From positions 1 through 6,288 of the forward strand of contig JAOZOM010000104.1 of NCBI GenBank assembly GCA_029933275.1: a DNA stretch of 6,288 nt, given 5' to 3'. The notes under the pieces were generated by a model. The model saw only the letters and a list, made by a program, of their open reading frames with translations, made no database searches and was not told where the DNA came from. The translations under genes were made by a program, and so were the position numbers. The number at the start of each line of letters is the position of its first letter. Position 1 is the first letter of the stretch. The stretch comes from Anaerolineales bacterium (GTDB lineage Bacteria > Chloroflexota > Anaerolineae > Anaerolineales > Villigracilaceae). Below, in pieces: positions 1-6,164 of this stretch.

Positions 1-52
1 AGCGGCTATTACCAAAAGTTGTTTTCTTTCCACAGTGAGCGCATACAGCCAT
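1..52 (-). CDS. rpmB: 50S ribosomal protein L28, N-terminal fragment (cut by window edge)
   Basis: Read on the minus strand from the ATG at 52-50, the 17 visible codons give MAVCAHCGKKTTFGNSR. This is the start of L28, a small protein of the large ribosomal subunit: a CxxC pair (C4, C7) is followed by GK and the FGN(S/N) signature. The rest lies outside the window. A good Shine-Dalgarno, AAAGGA, lies at 66-61, 8 nt before the start. The gene is divergent from the YloU/Asp23 gene, as in Bacillus subtilis and many Firmicutes (rpmB | yloU-yloV), which supports the call independently. The CxxC in this zinc-ribbon-like form suggests a zinc-binding L28, but the second Cys pair cannot be seen here. 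Confidence 0.88.
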   Translation of the reverse strand, partial: MAVCAHCGKKTTFGNSR

Positions 53-88
53 TTTTTACATCCTTTCGAACTAAAATAATACCTTCAA

Positions 89-105
89 TCGGGTCTCTCA
101 CCCGA
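89..105. promoter_or_regulatory. GC-rich dyad between rpmB and the YloU gene
   Basis: TCGGGT (89-94) and ACCCGA (100-105) are perfect reverse complements around a 5-nt CTCTC spacer. The dyad stands out in an otherwise A/T-rich intergenic region. If rpmB starts at the candidate promoter above, it would form a hairpin at the very 5' end of the rpmB mRNA. It could then be a leader structure or a DNA operator serving both divergent genes. It is not followed by a T-run, so it is unlikely to be a terminator. Function is inference. Confidence 0.35.
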
Positions 106-113
106 AGCGAGAC

Positions 114-142
114 ATTCTACCATAAATCGTATCCTTCCACAA
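114..142 (-). promoter_or_regulatory. candidate rpmB promoter
   Basis: On the minus strand TTGTGG (142-137) and TAGAAT (119-114) are separated by 17 nt. The -10 is preceded by TGG, giving an extended -10 (TGnTAGAAT). Transcription would start near 107, leaving an rpmB leader of about 55 nt that contains the 89-105 dyad. A second A/T-rich match, TATTAT at 81-76, lacks a good -35. This is a motif match only. No comparably convincing plus-strand promoter for the YloU gene was found, although TATATG at 155-160 is a weak -10 candidate. Confidence 0.35.
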
Positions 143-176
143 GAGATTTTGTTGTATATGAAGTAGAGGAAAAACC

Positions 177-533
177 ATGAGTAAAGAAGAAACGACCCTA
201 GGCAGTATTCATATTTCGCCCAATGCCGTTGCTACGATTGCATACCATGCTACCCTGCGCTCTTATGGCGTTGTGGGGCTGGCATCAAGAAATTTGGCAT
301 CCGGTTTAGCGCAAACAATCACCAAAGACCCTAATCGCGGCATTTCTGTTCGCTATGACGAGGATAAAATTGATATAGATATTTATATCATCGTCCAATA
401 TGGAACGCGGATTACCTCGGTTGCGACTAGCGTGGCGAATATTGTCCAATTTAATGTTGAAAAAGCGTTAGGGGTACGCGTGAATAGTATTGATGTCCAC
501 GTTGCAGGTTTGCGCGTTGGAGATGATGAGTAA
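177..533 (+). CDS. yloU: Asp23/Gls24 family (YloU-like) protein
   Basis: The 118-residue protein is a complete single-domain Asp23/Gls24 member. The N-terminal part has the family pattern GxIxIS..AV..IA (residues 9-21) and GVVGLAS (31-37), and the C-terminal part has the repeated beta-strand pattern ending VNSIDVHVAGL (102-112). In Staphylococcus aureus Asp23 is a membrane-associated envelope-stress protein held by a partner; YloU homologues are linked by gene order to the FakA-like gene downstream. No signal peptide or TM segment is present, so it should be cytoplasmic or peripheral. The start at 177 has a well-placed AGAGGA (165-170), 6 nt upstream. The stop (531-533) lies 13 nt before the preferred start of the next gene, so the two are probably co-transcribed and translationally coupled. 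The family call is strong; the molecular function is not established. Confidence 0.88.
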   Translation: MSKEETTLGSIHISPNAVATIAYHATLRSYGVVGLASRNLASGLAQTITKDPNRGISVRYDEDKIDIDIYIIVQYGTRITSVATSVANIVQFNVEKALGVRVNSIDVHVAGLRVGDDE

Positions 534-546
534 AAATGGAGCTTTT

Positions 547-2232
547 ATGAGTGACGAACTTGCCGTAGCTCGCGCAAAAAGAGTAGCAGAAATGAAAGCC
601 TTGCCTTTTGACGGGCAAGCCTATAAAAGATTGGTCGAAGCCGGCCTAATTTGGTTGCGAACCAATCAAGAAGCCGTCAACGCCCTCAATGTTTTCCCTG
701 TTCCGGATGGCGACACGGGAACCAATATGGTGCTGACGATGCAATCCGCGTATGATGAGATTGCTGAACTTGGGCATCATAAAGTTGGGGATATGGCGGC
801 GGCTGTATCTCAGGGCGCGTTGATGGGCGCACGCGGCAACTCCGGCGTGATTCTTTCTCAGATCTGGCGCGGCGTCGCGCGTGGATTGGAGGATGAGGAG
901 GTCTTAACCGGCACGAATCTGGCTCGAGCATTTGCCAATGCCCGCGATACCGCCTATCGCGGCGTTGTTCGCCCCGTTGAGGGGACGATTCTGACCGTTT
1001 GCAAAGATATTGCTACCGCCGCCGAAGCTGCCCGCGAAGAAACCGATTGCCCGATTGAAATCCTTGAAAAATTAGTCGCCGCTGCGGATATTTCTGTGGA
1101 GCATACCCCCGAACTTTTACCCGTTCTTAAAGACGCGGGCGTAGTCGATTCGGGCGGAATGGGGCTTTATCTGATCCTCGAAGGAATGATTCGCTATATC
1201 TACGGCGAACCGCTCGATACGCCGACTCTCTCCGTCCAGCCGATGGCAGCGTTAGAAATGGAAAAAGCGATGCACGCGGTCGAAGAGGGGCAAGATTTTG
1301 AAGTCGTGGTCGATTTTTATCCGCACGATGAGCTAGAACTGAAACCTTTCTACGACGCCCTCGAAGAAATGGGAACTTCGATTCAAATTGGAGAAGGCGA
1401 TGGGATGTATAGAATGCATATTCATGTCCCACTTGAAAATCGCTATTTACCGATTGACTATATCATGGATTTAGGCACGGTCACCAATGTTGCGATGGAA
1501 AATCTCGTCGCGCAAATGGGTGAGTTGAATAAAGATACGGATTACGACAGACTCGTGCTACATAATATTGACCCGGGTGAAATTGCGATCGTTACCGTCT
1601 CGCCGGGACCGGGTATCTCGCGGATTTTCGCTAGTCTAGGCGTTGCCGCGATCGTTGAGGGTGGGCAGACGATGAATCCCAGCACGAAGGAATTATTGGC
1701 AGCGTTTGAGAATTTACCTACTGATAAGGTCATCATTCTGCCGAATAATAAAAATATCATTCTCGCCGCCCAAGCCGCGCGCGATGTAACCGTCAAAGAG
1801 GTTTACGTTGTGCCGAGTCGCAACATCCCGCAAGGGTTGGCTGCGATGCTCATGCACAACCCCAGCGGTGATTTGGCAACTGTGGCTAAGAGAATGATTA
1901 AGAATTTGGATACCGTTCGCACTGGTGAAGTCACCACCGCGACGCGTACCGTTGAAATTGATGGCGTAAAAGTCAAGACTGGAGAAGTGATTGCCTTACT
2001 AGACGGGAAATTGGTCTTAGCTGCCGAAACAGTCGAAGAAGCTTGCCTAAGTCTCCTCGAGAAAGCGGAAATGGATGAATACGAACTAGTGACGCTTTAT
2101 GTGGGTGGCGATTATTCTCGCAAAGAAGCGAATCGCGTTGGAGATTTAATTCAAGAGAAGTATCCCGACCACGAAATCGAAATGCTTGATGGCGGTCAGC
2201 CGCATTATCAGTTAATTCTCTCGATTGAGTAG
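547..2232 (+). CDS. yloV: DAK2/DhaL-domain kinase, YloV/FakA-like (fatty acid kinase ATP-binding subunit)
   Basis: This 561-residue protein has the three-part FakA layout. An N-terminal DhaL kinase domain (about 20-225) carries the Mg-ATP Asp motif NVFPVPDGDTGTN (48-60), GARGNSGVILSQ (94-105), RPVEGTILTV (142-151) and DAGVVDSGGMGL (196-207). A middle domain (about 250-325) carries HIH (291-293). A C-terminal domain carries EGGQTMNPST (371-380), LPNNKNI (398-404) and a terminal GGQPHYQLILSIE. In Firmicutes FakA phosphorylates fatty acids bound to FakB (DegV family); no FakB gene lies in this window. The middle-domain Cys that pairs with HxH in S. aureus FakA appears replaced by Val (about 254). 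Start choice: ATG at 547 has GGAG at 538-541, spaced 5 nt. In-frame alternatives are TTG 490, ATG 493, 523 and 526 (overlapping the upstream gene) and ATG 592, which would give the N-terminal length usual for FakA. Family certain, substrate inferred. Confidence 0.9.
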   Translation: MSDELAVARAKRVAEMKALPFDGQAYKRLVEAGLIWLRTNQEAVNALNVFPVPDGDTGTNMVLTMQSAYDEIAELGHHKVGDMAAAVSQGALMGARGNSGVILSQIWRGVARGLEDEEVLTGTNLARAFANARDTAYRGVVRPVEGTILTVCKDIATAAEAAREETDCPIEILEKLVAAADISVEHTPELLPVLKDAGVVDSGGMGLYLILEGMIRYIYGEPLDTPTLSVQPMAALEMEKAMHAVEEGQDFEVVVDFYPHDELELKPFYDALEEMGTSIQIGEGDGMYRMHIHVPLENRYLPIDYIMDLGTVTNVAMENLVAQMGELNKDTDYDRLVLHNIDPGEIAIVTVSPGPGISRIFASLGVAAIVEGGQTMNPSTKELLAAFENLPTDKVIILPNNKNIILAAQAARDVTVKEVYVVPSRNIPQGLAAMLMHNPSGDLATVAKRMIKNLDTVRTGEVTTATRTVEIDGVKVKTGEVIALLDGKLVLAAETVEEACLSLLEKAEMDEYELVTLYVGGDYSRKEANRVGDLIQEKYPDHEIEMLDGGQPHYQLILSIE

Positions 2233-2309
2233 AAAAAGTGTTACGTATTTTTGGCATGGTTCATTTTGATAAGAAAAACTGCTTGACAAATTTATGTTGT
2301 TTTTTTTGA

Positions 2310-2336
2310 ACACGGAGTGCACTGAGAACACGGAGA
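2310..2336 (+). repeat. 9-nt-period CACGGAG-type repeat, three units
   Basis: Three consecutive 9-mers, ACACGGAGT, GCACTGAGA and ACACGGAGA, sit in the inner part of the left arm of the inverted duplication. Degenerate inverted units (ACGGAG/ACGGAA/ACGGAT read on the minus strand) occur between 2352 and 2400. The pattern resembles the dispersed CACRRAG intergenic repeats I recall from many bacterial genomes, including Chloroflexota. A relaxed copy is at 6165-6191. Confidence 0.6.
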
Positions 2337-2357
2337 AAAACCCTTATTTTTCTCCGT
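2330..2357. terminator. strong hairpin, candidate bidirectional terminator
   Basis: ACGGAGAAAAA (2330-2340) and TTTTTCTCCGT (2347-2357) form a perfect 11-bp stem with a 6-nt loop (CCCTTA). It is followed on the plus strand by AATTTT. It lies about 100 nt beyond the stop of the FakA-like gene and in the convergent gap with the mannose-6-phosphate isomerase gene, where a shared terminator would be expected. The U-tract is short and the GC part of the stem is only about 5 bp, so efficiency is uncertain. It may simply be part of the repeat structure. Confidence 0.4.
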
Positions 2358-2432
2358 AATTTTAGCGTATCTTCTCCGTATGTTCCGTAAAATCCGTGTT
2401 CAAAAAAAGATTTGTCAACCAGTTTCTGTGCG

Positions 2433-2607
2433 AAAAACAACCTTTCTGAGCCATGCTGAAATTATCCAACACTTTCGAATTTTGGTGCGTCCATGCCCTT
2501 TGTTGACGATTTTATGGTCTTTCCAAATCTGCGCGTGTTTTTATCTCGGTGAGGAGAATATTGGCCTCGTCAAAAATATCTTTGACCGCGGGGGTATAGG
2601 GGAACGC
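2433..2607 (-). pseudogene. decayed ISAs1-family transposase fragment
   Basis: On the minus strand one frame (about 2607-2512) reads RFAFPYTPAVKDIFDEAN and continues through DLERP to a TAA at 2514-2512. The overlapping +1 frame then reads KDHKIVNKGHGRTKIRKCWII (from about 2523 to 2460) and runs to a TGA near 2420. The stretch NKGHGRTKIRKCW closely resembles the (D/E)KGHGRIETR..W motif of ISAs1-family (H-repeat) transposases, and an acidic helix before it is usual in that family. One frameshift separates the two parts, there is no start, and the remaining roughly 90% of a transposase is missing, so this is a relic. Its downstream end runs into the right arm of the inverted duplication. The motif is recalled from the family, not searched; the call could fail if no alignment supports it. 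Confidence 0.45.
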
Positions 2608-2660
2608 GAAACGCTAAAGATTCGATAAATCTCATTCCATAAAATACATTTTTAAAGCAA

Positions 2661-3656
2661 TTAGCTCGATTCCCCTGCATACACTCTCAACAAAATTGCA
2701 TCTGTTTTTGCCTTGATCTCAAATTTGCCCATAGACGCGGGGAGGAGGGTAAATTGGACGGGGTTGAGGGGGAGATTATTAACGATAATCTGCCCCTCTA
2801 CGGCTCCCCAAATTTCCATAGTGGCACCAAGACAAAATCCACGATAGGTTGCGCCCGCGTCCATCTCCACTTTTTCAGTCCGAAAATAGGGATTAGTACA
2901 GAGGCTTGAGACGCGAATCCCGTCCGAATCCGAAAGAAGAATAGGCGGAAGAAGGCTCGGCTCAATTTGGTCAAAGTTGATGACATCCAATGCTTTGTCA
3001 ATATGTAGGGGGCGGGGATTGCCATCCGCACCGAGGCGATTCCAATCGTAGACGCGGTAGGTGGTGTTTGAGTTTTGCTGAATTTCGGCGATGACGATGC
3101 CATCCATGATGGCGTGGAGCGTGCCGGTCGGGACGCAAATATGGTCGCCTTTTTTGACGGGGAGATGATGCAAATAAGGTTCGAGATTTCCCTTTTCGAT
3201 GCCCTTGCGGAATTTTTGGGGAGTAGTCCCTTTTTTGACTCCGAGAATTAGTTCGGCGTTGGGTTCGGCGTGCAGAACAACCCACATTTCGGTTTTGCCG
3301 AGTTCGTTCCCCTCGTTGGCAAGCGCGTAATCATCATTGGGATGCACCTGCACGGAGAGGGGACGATTTGCATCGAGCAGTTTGATGAGCAGAGGAAATT
3401 TGCCGCGCTTCTGCGCCCAGCGATTGTTTTTTCCGATTAAATCTAAGCCGAGTTCTTTTTGCAATTCAGTGAGGGGGTAGCCCGCAAATTCGCCGTTGAT
3501 GACGCGGGTTGTGCCATCGGGGTGCGCGGCTATATCCCAACTTTCGGCGATGTTGCCTTCTTTGGGGAGATTTCGCCCGAATTTTTCAAGATTGCGTCCG
3601 CCCCAAAGATAATCTTTGAAGATTGGCTCAAAGAGGAGGGGATAAAGTTTTTTCAT
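2661..3656 (-). CDS. manA: mannose-6-phosphate isomerase, type I (short form)
   Basis: The 331-residue cytoplasmic cupin enzyme interconverts mannose 6-phosphate and fructose 6-phosphate, linking glycolysis to GDP-mannose and glycan precursors. Type I features are all visible. These are the N-terminal LLFEPIFKDYLWGG (7-20), the metal ligands Q103 and H105 in SVQVHPND, E123 in GKTEMW, and H181 in PTGTLHAI, and the active-site Arg R201 in NTTYRVYDW. Length fits the short bacterial form (B. subtilis ManA is about 315 residues). It is the last gene of the minus-strand operon, starting 8 nt after the stop of the DUF1232 gene. Its Shine-Dalgarno is weak (GAGTGAG-like, within and just after the upstream stop), which suggests translational coupling. 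No hairpin terminator is seen directly beyond its stop; the 2330-2357 hairpin could serve it. Intact and ordinary. Confidence 0.93.
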   Translation of the reverse strand: MKKLYPLLFEPIFKDYLWGGRNLEKFGRNLPKEGNIAESWDIAAHPDGTTRVINGEFAGYPLTELQKELGLDLIGKNNRWAQKRGKFPLLIKLLDANRPLSVQVHPNDDYALANEGNELGKTEMWVVLHAEPNAELILGVKKGTTPQKFRKGIEKGNLEPYLHHLPVKKGDHICVPTGTLHAIMDGIVIAEIQQNSNTTYRVYDWNRLGADGNPRPLHIDKALDVINFDQIEPSLLPPILLSDSDGIRVSSLCTNPYFRTEKVEMDAGATYRGFCLGATMEIWGAVEGQIIVNNLPLNPVQFTLLPASMGKFEIKAKTDAILLRVYAGESS

Positions 3657-3664
3657 TAACTATC

Positions 3665-4009
3665 TCACTCAATCACTTCGGCATCAACTATCTCTCCCTC
3701 ATCCGTACTTTGCCCAGTGATTTCTGCGAGATGCTCCGCAACTACACCGGCGGGACAAAGCTCGAGGAAGAAATTGAGTCCGAACCACACCACGGCAACA
3801 TCATCCGCCGCGCCGATAATCGGCATCACGGCTCCGGGGATAAAATCTATCGGAGAGACGAGGTAAATCAGTGAGACGATAGGGAGTAATTTTGCAAACC
3901 CGTTAACGCGCGAATCGCCCATGAGACGAGAAATTAATTTGACATTCAAAACCAAGCCCTTAATAAAGTTTCCATCGTCTGATGTGGTAATTTTTCTGTT
4001 AGATGCCAT
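3665..4009 (-). CDS. YkvA/DUF1232 family small membrane protein
   Basis: The 114-residue protein has the DUF1232 core. A basic/polar entry (DSRVNGFAKLLP, 32-43) leads into a hydrophobic segment ending in the signature YLVSPIDFIPG (49-59). PIIGAADDVAVVW (63-75) follows, with the conserved Asp pair D69-D70. One to two short membrane segments (about 38-59 and 70-82) are likely; the N- and C-terminal tails are polar and the last 15 residues are acidic. The biochemical role of the family is unknown. The start at 4009 has a strong AGGAG (4019-4015), 5 nt upstream, placed in the 15-nt gap after the cyclase stop. It is the middle gene of the cyclase-DUF1232-manA operon. Confidence 0.85.
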   Translation of the reverse strand: MASNRKITTSDDGNFIKGLVLNVKLISRLMGDSRVNGFAKLLPIVSLIYLVSPIDFIPGAVMPIIGAADDVAVVWFGLNFFLELCPAGVVAEHLAEITGQSTDEGEIVDAEVIE

Positions 4010-4024
4010 TTTTTCTCCTGTAAA

Positions 4025-5575
4025 TTATAGGTTTATTGCGTAGACAACAACGCTCTCGCGTTTTCCTTTTACGCTAATCTCCGGCAGGCGTTTTGCTTGA
4101 AGCGTGAGACTTCGCGAGGCTTGCCGATAAGTCTCTTCGCTAATCAGCAGATTCCCTTCAACTTCTTTTGTCTTTTCTTCTAAACGGGATGCGAGATTCA
4201 CGGTATCGCCAATGACAGTATATTCGATTCTCTCGCGTCCACCAATATTCCCGACTACGACCGCTCCTGTTGCGATCCCGATTCCGATATGGATGCTTGA
4301 GGCTTGTAGAGAGACTTGGTCACGATTAAACGCGGCGAGAGCATCGAACATTGCTTCAGCACTCTCTATAGCTTTTTCAGCGTGAGCCTCTATCGGGTTG
4401 AGCGGCGTCCCGAAAACCGCAAGGAGGGAATCCCCGCCAAATTTGTTGACCATCCCGCCTTTTCCGACAATCACATCTACCATCATGCTCATATAACGAT
4501 TGAGAAGAGACATGAGTTCATCGGGCGGCAAAGTTTCAGAAAGAGAGGTGAATCCGCGTATATCCGAAAAGAGGACGGTACACTCGATCAACTCTCCGCC
4601 TAGTTTTGTCCCATGCTCCAAAGCCTCCTGTGCCACTTCGGGGCTAACGTAGATATTAAGGATATTGCGGAGCATCTCTCCCTGTCGCAAACCTGCGGTC
4701 ATTTCATTGAAATGTTCGCCTAGATAGCCCAATTCATCATTTGTGACGACTGAAACTTGCGTATTAAAATTATTTTTTTTGACATGCCCCATTGCTCGTC
4801 TCAAGGTGTTCAGCGGATCAGTGATGCTTCTCGTAATCAGCATCGCTAAACCGACACTGGCGATGAGATTGAAAGCGAGAATAAAATTCTGCAAGAGACG
4901 TAAGTTACCCAAGACGGTCGCGGGGTTAGGCGCAGTGAGCAAAAGTTGGGCACGATGCCAGCTCAAATTAACAAGAAGTGCAGGGGGCATAATACCAATA
5001 AATAAAAAGGCGATTAATAGTCGCCCAAAGATGGGGAGGCGAAAAGCGTGGACTGAGCTGAGGTCGCTATCGGGAAAGAAAAAGGGGATAATCGGACGCC
5101 AGATTAGTTCGCCTGCCAAATAGGAGATGACTGTTGAGATGAGACCACCCACGCCCACGATCCCAAATAAGATACGATAGGATAGATTCAATAAGGCGAA
5201 AATAATCCCGCTAATTCCCCACATAATGGCGGTAATGCCGGCAGAATAGAGCGGATAGTTCAGCACATCGCGGCGAACGCTATCGGGGAAGTCGGCGGGT
5301 TCTTTCTTTCCGGATCGAATCGCGAAGTACCATTGATTCATGCGCTTTTTAAGATGATTTCCTAAAAAGGTGCCTGAAGCAAAAGTCAGCGTTAAGGTGA
5401 TAATAAACGCAATCACATAAAAAGAATCAACCGTACTGATTGTTTTTTGTGCGAGAGGCGGTGGGTCAATAATATGCAAATAGAAAAAGGTCGCCATTGC
5501 ACCAATCGCATTGATGAGAAAGGTGATCAGATTCATTTTGCGTTGGAGGTGCTTTATTTTAGGAATTTTCTGCAT
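4025..5575 (-). CDS. six-TM HAMP class III adenylate cyclase
   Basis: The 516-residue integral membrane cyclase has predicted TM helices near 15-36, 49-71, 108-130, 133-156, 181-204 and 228-247. A HAMP linker (about 244-297, with SITDPLNTLRRAM) and a class III catalytic domain (about 325-516) follow. Catalytic residues are complete: metal Asp D338 (FSDIRGFT) and D382 (NKFGGDSLLAVFG), adenine-selecting K378 and D457 (VIGDTVNLASR), and transition-state N460 and R464. This predicts ATP to cAMP, not cGMP. Positive-inside charges (N-terminus, KKR at 76-78, FRLPIFGR at 178-185) fit the six-helix topology. The 6TM-HAMP-cyclase layout is known from mycobacterial Rv1318c/Rv3645-type enzymes. There is no large extracellular sensor domain, so the stimulus is probably sensed in the membrane. 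The start at 5575 has only a weak GAGA-type Shine-Dalgarno; M14 is a less likely alternative. It is the first gene of the operon with DUF1232 and manA. Confidence 0.92.
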   Translation of the reverse strand: MQKIPKIKHLQRKMNLITFLINAIGAMATFFYLHIIDPPPLAQKTISTVDSFYVIAFIITLTLTFASGTFLGNHLKKRMNQWYFAIRSGKKEPADFPDSVRRDVLNYPLYSAGITAIMWGISGIIFALLNLSYRILFGIVGVGGLISTVISYLAGELIWRPIIPFFFPDSDLSSVHAFRLPIFGRLLIAFLFIGIMPPALLVNLSWHRAQLLLTAPNPATVLGNLRLLQNFILAFNLIASVGLAMLITRSITDPLNTLRRAMGHVKKNNFNTQVSVVTNDELGYLGEHFNEMTAGLRQGEMLRNILNIYVSPEVAQEALEHGTKLGGELIECTVLFSDIRGFTSLSETLPPDELMSLLNRYMSMMVDVIVGKGGMVNKFGGDSLLAVFGTPLNPIEAHAEKAIESAEAMFDALAAFNRDQVSLQASSIHIGIGIATGAVVVGNIGGRERIEYTVIGDTVNLASRLEEKTKEVEGNLLISEETYRQASRSLTLQAKRLPEISVKGKRESVVVYAINL

Positions 5576-5613
5576 GGGGTTATCTCATTTTTTTGCAAAG
5601 CCAAGTAGATTGA

Positions 5614-5641
5614 ATTATAAGCCCAATTCCTCATCGAAAAA
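5614..5641 (-). promoter_or_regulatory. candidate promoter of the cyclase operon
   Basis: On the minus strand a perfect TATAAT lies at 5619-5614, with a weak TTTTTC -35 at 5641-5636 (16-nt spacer). Transcription would start near 5607, giving a leader of about 30 nt before the cyclase ATG at 5575. The element overlaps the upstream region of the divergent NYN gene, so the two promoters may compete for the same polymerase space. Confidence 0.45.
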
Positions 5642-5644
5642 GAG

Positions 5645-5650
5645 TACAAT
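5645..5650 (+). promoter_or_regulatory. candidate -10 of the NYN gene (leaderless?)
   Basis: TACAAT lies 6 nt before the NYN start codon, so transcription would begin at or next to the ATG at 5657. There is no Shine-Dalgarno upstream of that ATG (the 12 nt before it are A/C/T-rich), which fits a leaderless mRNA. No recognisable -35 lies 16-18 nt upstream, so the promoter call is weak. Confidence 0.3.
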
Positions 5651-5656
5651 TCACTC

Positions 5657-6148
5657 ATGCCTTATATCATTGATGGACATAACCTAATTCCCCACGTGGG
5701 GCTACGCCTTGATGCGCTTGACGATGAAATGGCTTTAGTAGAGATGCTACGGAAGTTTTGTCGGATTAAGAAAAAGCGCGTTGAAGTTTATTTTGATGGC
5801 GCACCCCCCGGGCAAAACAGGACGCAAAAATTTGGCTATGTAACCGCTCATTTCGTTCGGCGAGGGCGCACGGCTGATGAGGCGATTCACGCTCGTTTGC
5901 GAAAAATGGGCAACTCAGCCCGTAATTGGATTGTGGTCTCCTCCGACCACGAGGTGATTAACAGCGCGAAATCCTTCCGAGCCGGTCAGTTCTCGGCGGA
6001 TGAGTTCGCCCAGCAAATCGAAGAGGCAAATTTCTTTGCACAAAACAATCCGAACAGCCCTGATGAAGATAAAAAACTGTCCAAGCAAGAGGTAGATCAG
6101 TGGATGGCGTTATTCTCCGCGGGGGAAGAGAAAGAAGGTAATTCTTAG
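5657..6148 (+). CDS. NYN-domain RNase, YacP/Rae1-like
   Basis: The 163-residue cytoplasmic protein has a PIN-like NYN fold across about residues 1-125. The acidic active-site set is intact: D6 and N9 in IIDGHNLI, D47 in VYFDG, D74 in TADEAIHARL, and D97 in VVSSDHEV. The following GQFSADEFA (110-118) matches the YacP pattern that closes the domain. In B. subtilis YacP (Rae1) is a ribosome-associated mRNA endonuclease of similar length (about 170). The last 35 residues are charged and probably flexible. The gene is transcribed alone, divergent from the cyclase; 81 nt separate the two starts. The start has no Shine-Dalgarno. Family assignment is good; whether it acts at the ribosome here is inference. 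Confidence 0.85.
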   Translation: MPYIIDGHNLIPHVGLRLDALDDEMALVEMLRKFCRIKKKRVEVYFDGAPPGQNRTQKFGYVTAHFVRRGRTADEAIHARLRKMGNSARNWIVVSSDHEVINSAKSFRAGQFSADEFAQQIEEANFFAQNNPNSPDEDKKLSKQEVDQWMALFSAGEEKEGNS

Positions 6149-6164
6149 CGAGCATCTAAAAATA

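Larger units (their letters stand above)
2233..2477. repeat. long imperfect inverted duplication, arms about 80 nt
   Basis: The left arm (about 2238-2316) and the right arm (about 2393-2472, reverse-complemented) match in collinear blocks. GTGTT (2238-2242) pairs with 2468-2472. GCATGGTTCA (2254-2263) matches 2447-2456 at 9 of 10. The 16-mer at 2276-2291, containing TTGACAAAT, matches 2410-2425 at 15 of 16. TTTTTTTGAACACGGA (2301-2316) matches 2393-2408 at 16 of 16. Small indels separate the blocks. The left arm begins directly after the stop codon of the FakA-like gene. The structure lies between convergent genes. It could be a fold-back or MITE-like remnant, or an inverted duplication of a mobile-element end; as RNA it would form a long hairpin in the yloV 3' UTR. 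The symmetry is seen directly; the origin is inference. Confidence 0.7.

Noticed and set aside
53..176. Riboswitch or T-box leader before yloU
   Set aside because: Only one 6-bp dyad is present and there is no terminator/antiterminator pair. The region is too short for a known class.
490..546. Extended N-terminus of the FakA-like protein from TTG 490
   Set aside because: It would overlap the YloU gene by 44 nt and add residues absent from the family. ATG 547 has the better spaced Shine-Dalgarno.
686..1796. Minus-strand open frames inside the FakA-like gene
   Set aside because: They are low-complexity Arg/Pro-rich or featureless shadows of a clearly conserved plus-strand gene.
2283..2418. 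TTGACA boxes on both strands as promoters
   Set aside because: Neither has a -10-like hexamer at 16-18 nt. They are symmetric parts of the inverted duplication.
2380..2628. Plus-strand open frame of 82 codons in the intergenic region
   Set aside because: It starts inside the repeat, lacks a Shine-Dalgarno and resembles no family I know. The opposite strand gives a better explanation as a transposase relic.
4316..5123. Two plus-strand open frames of about 95 and 126 codons
   Set aside because: They are antisense to the cyclase, whose frame is intact with all catalytic residues.
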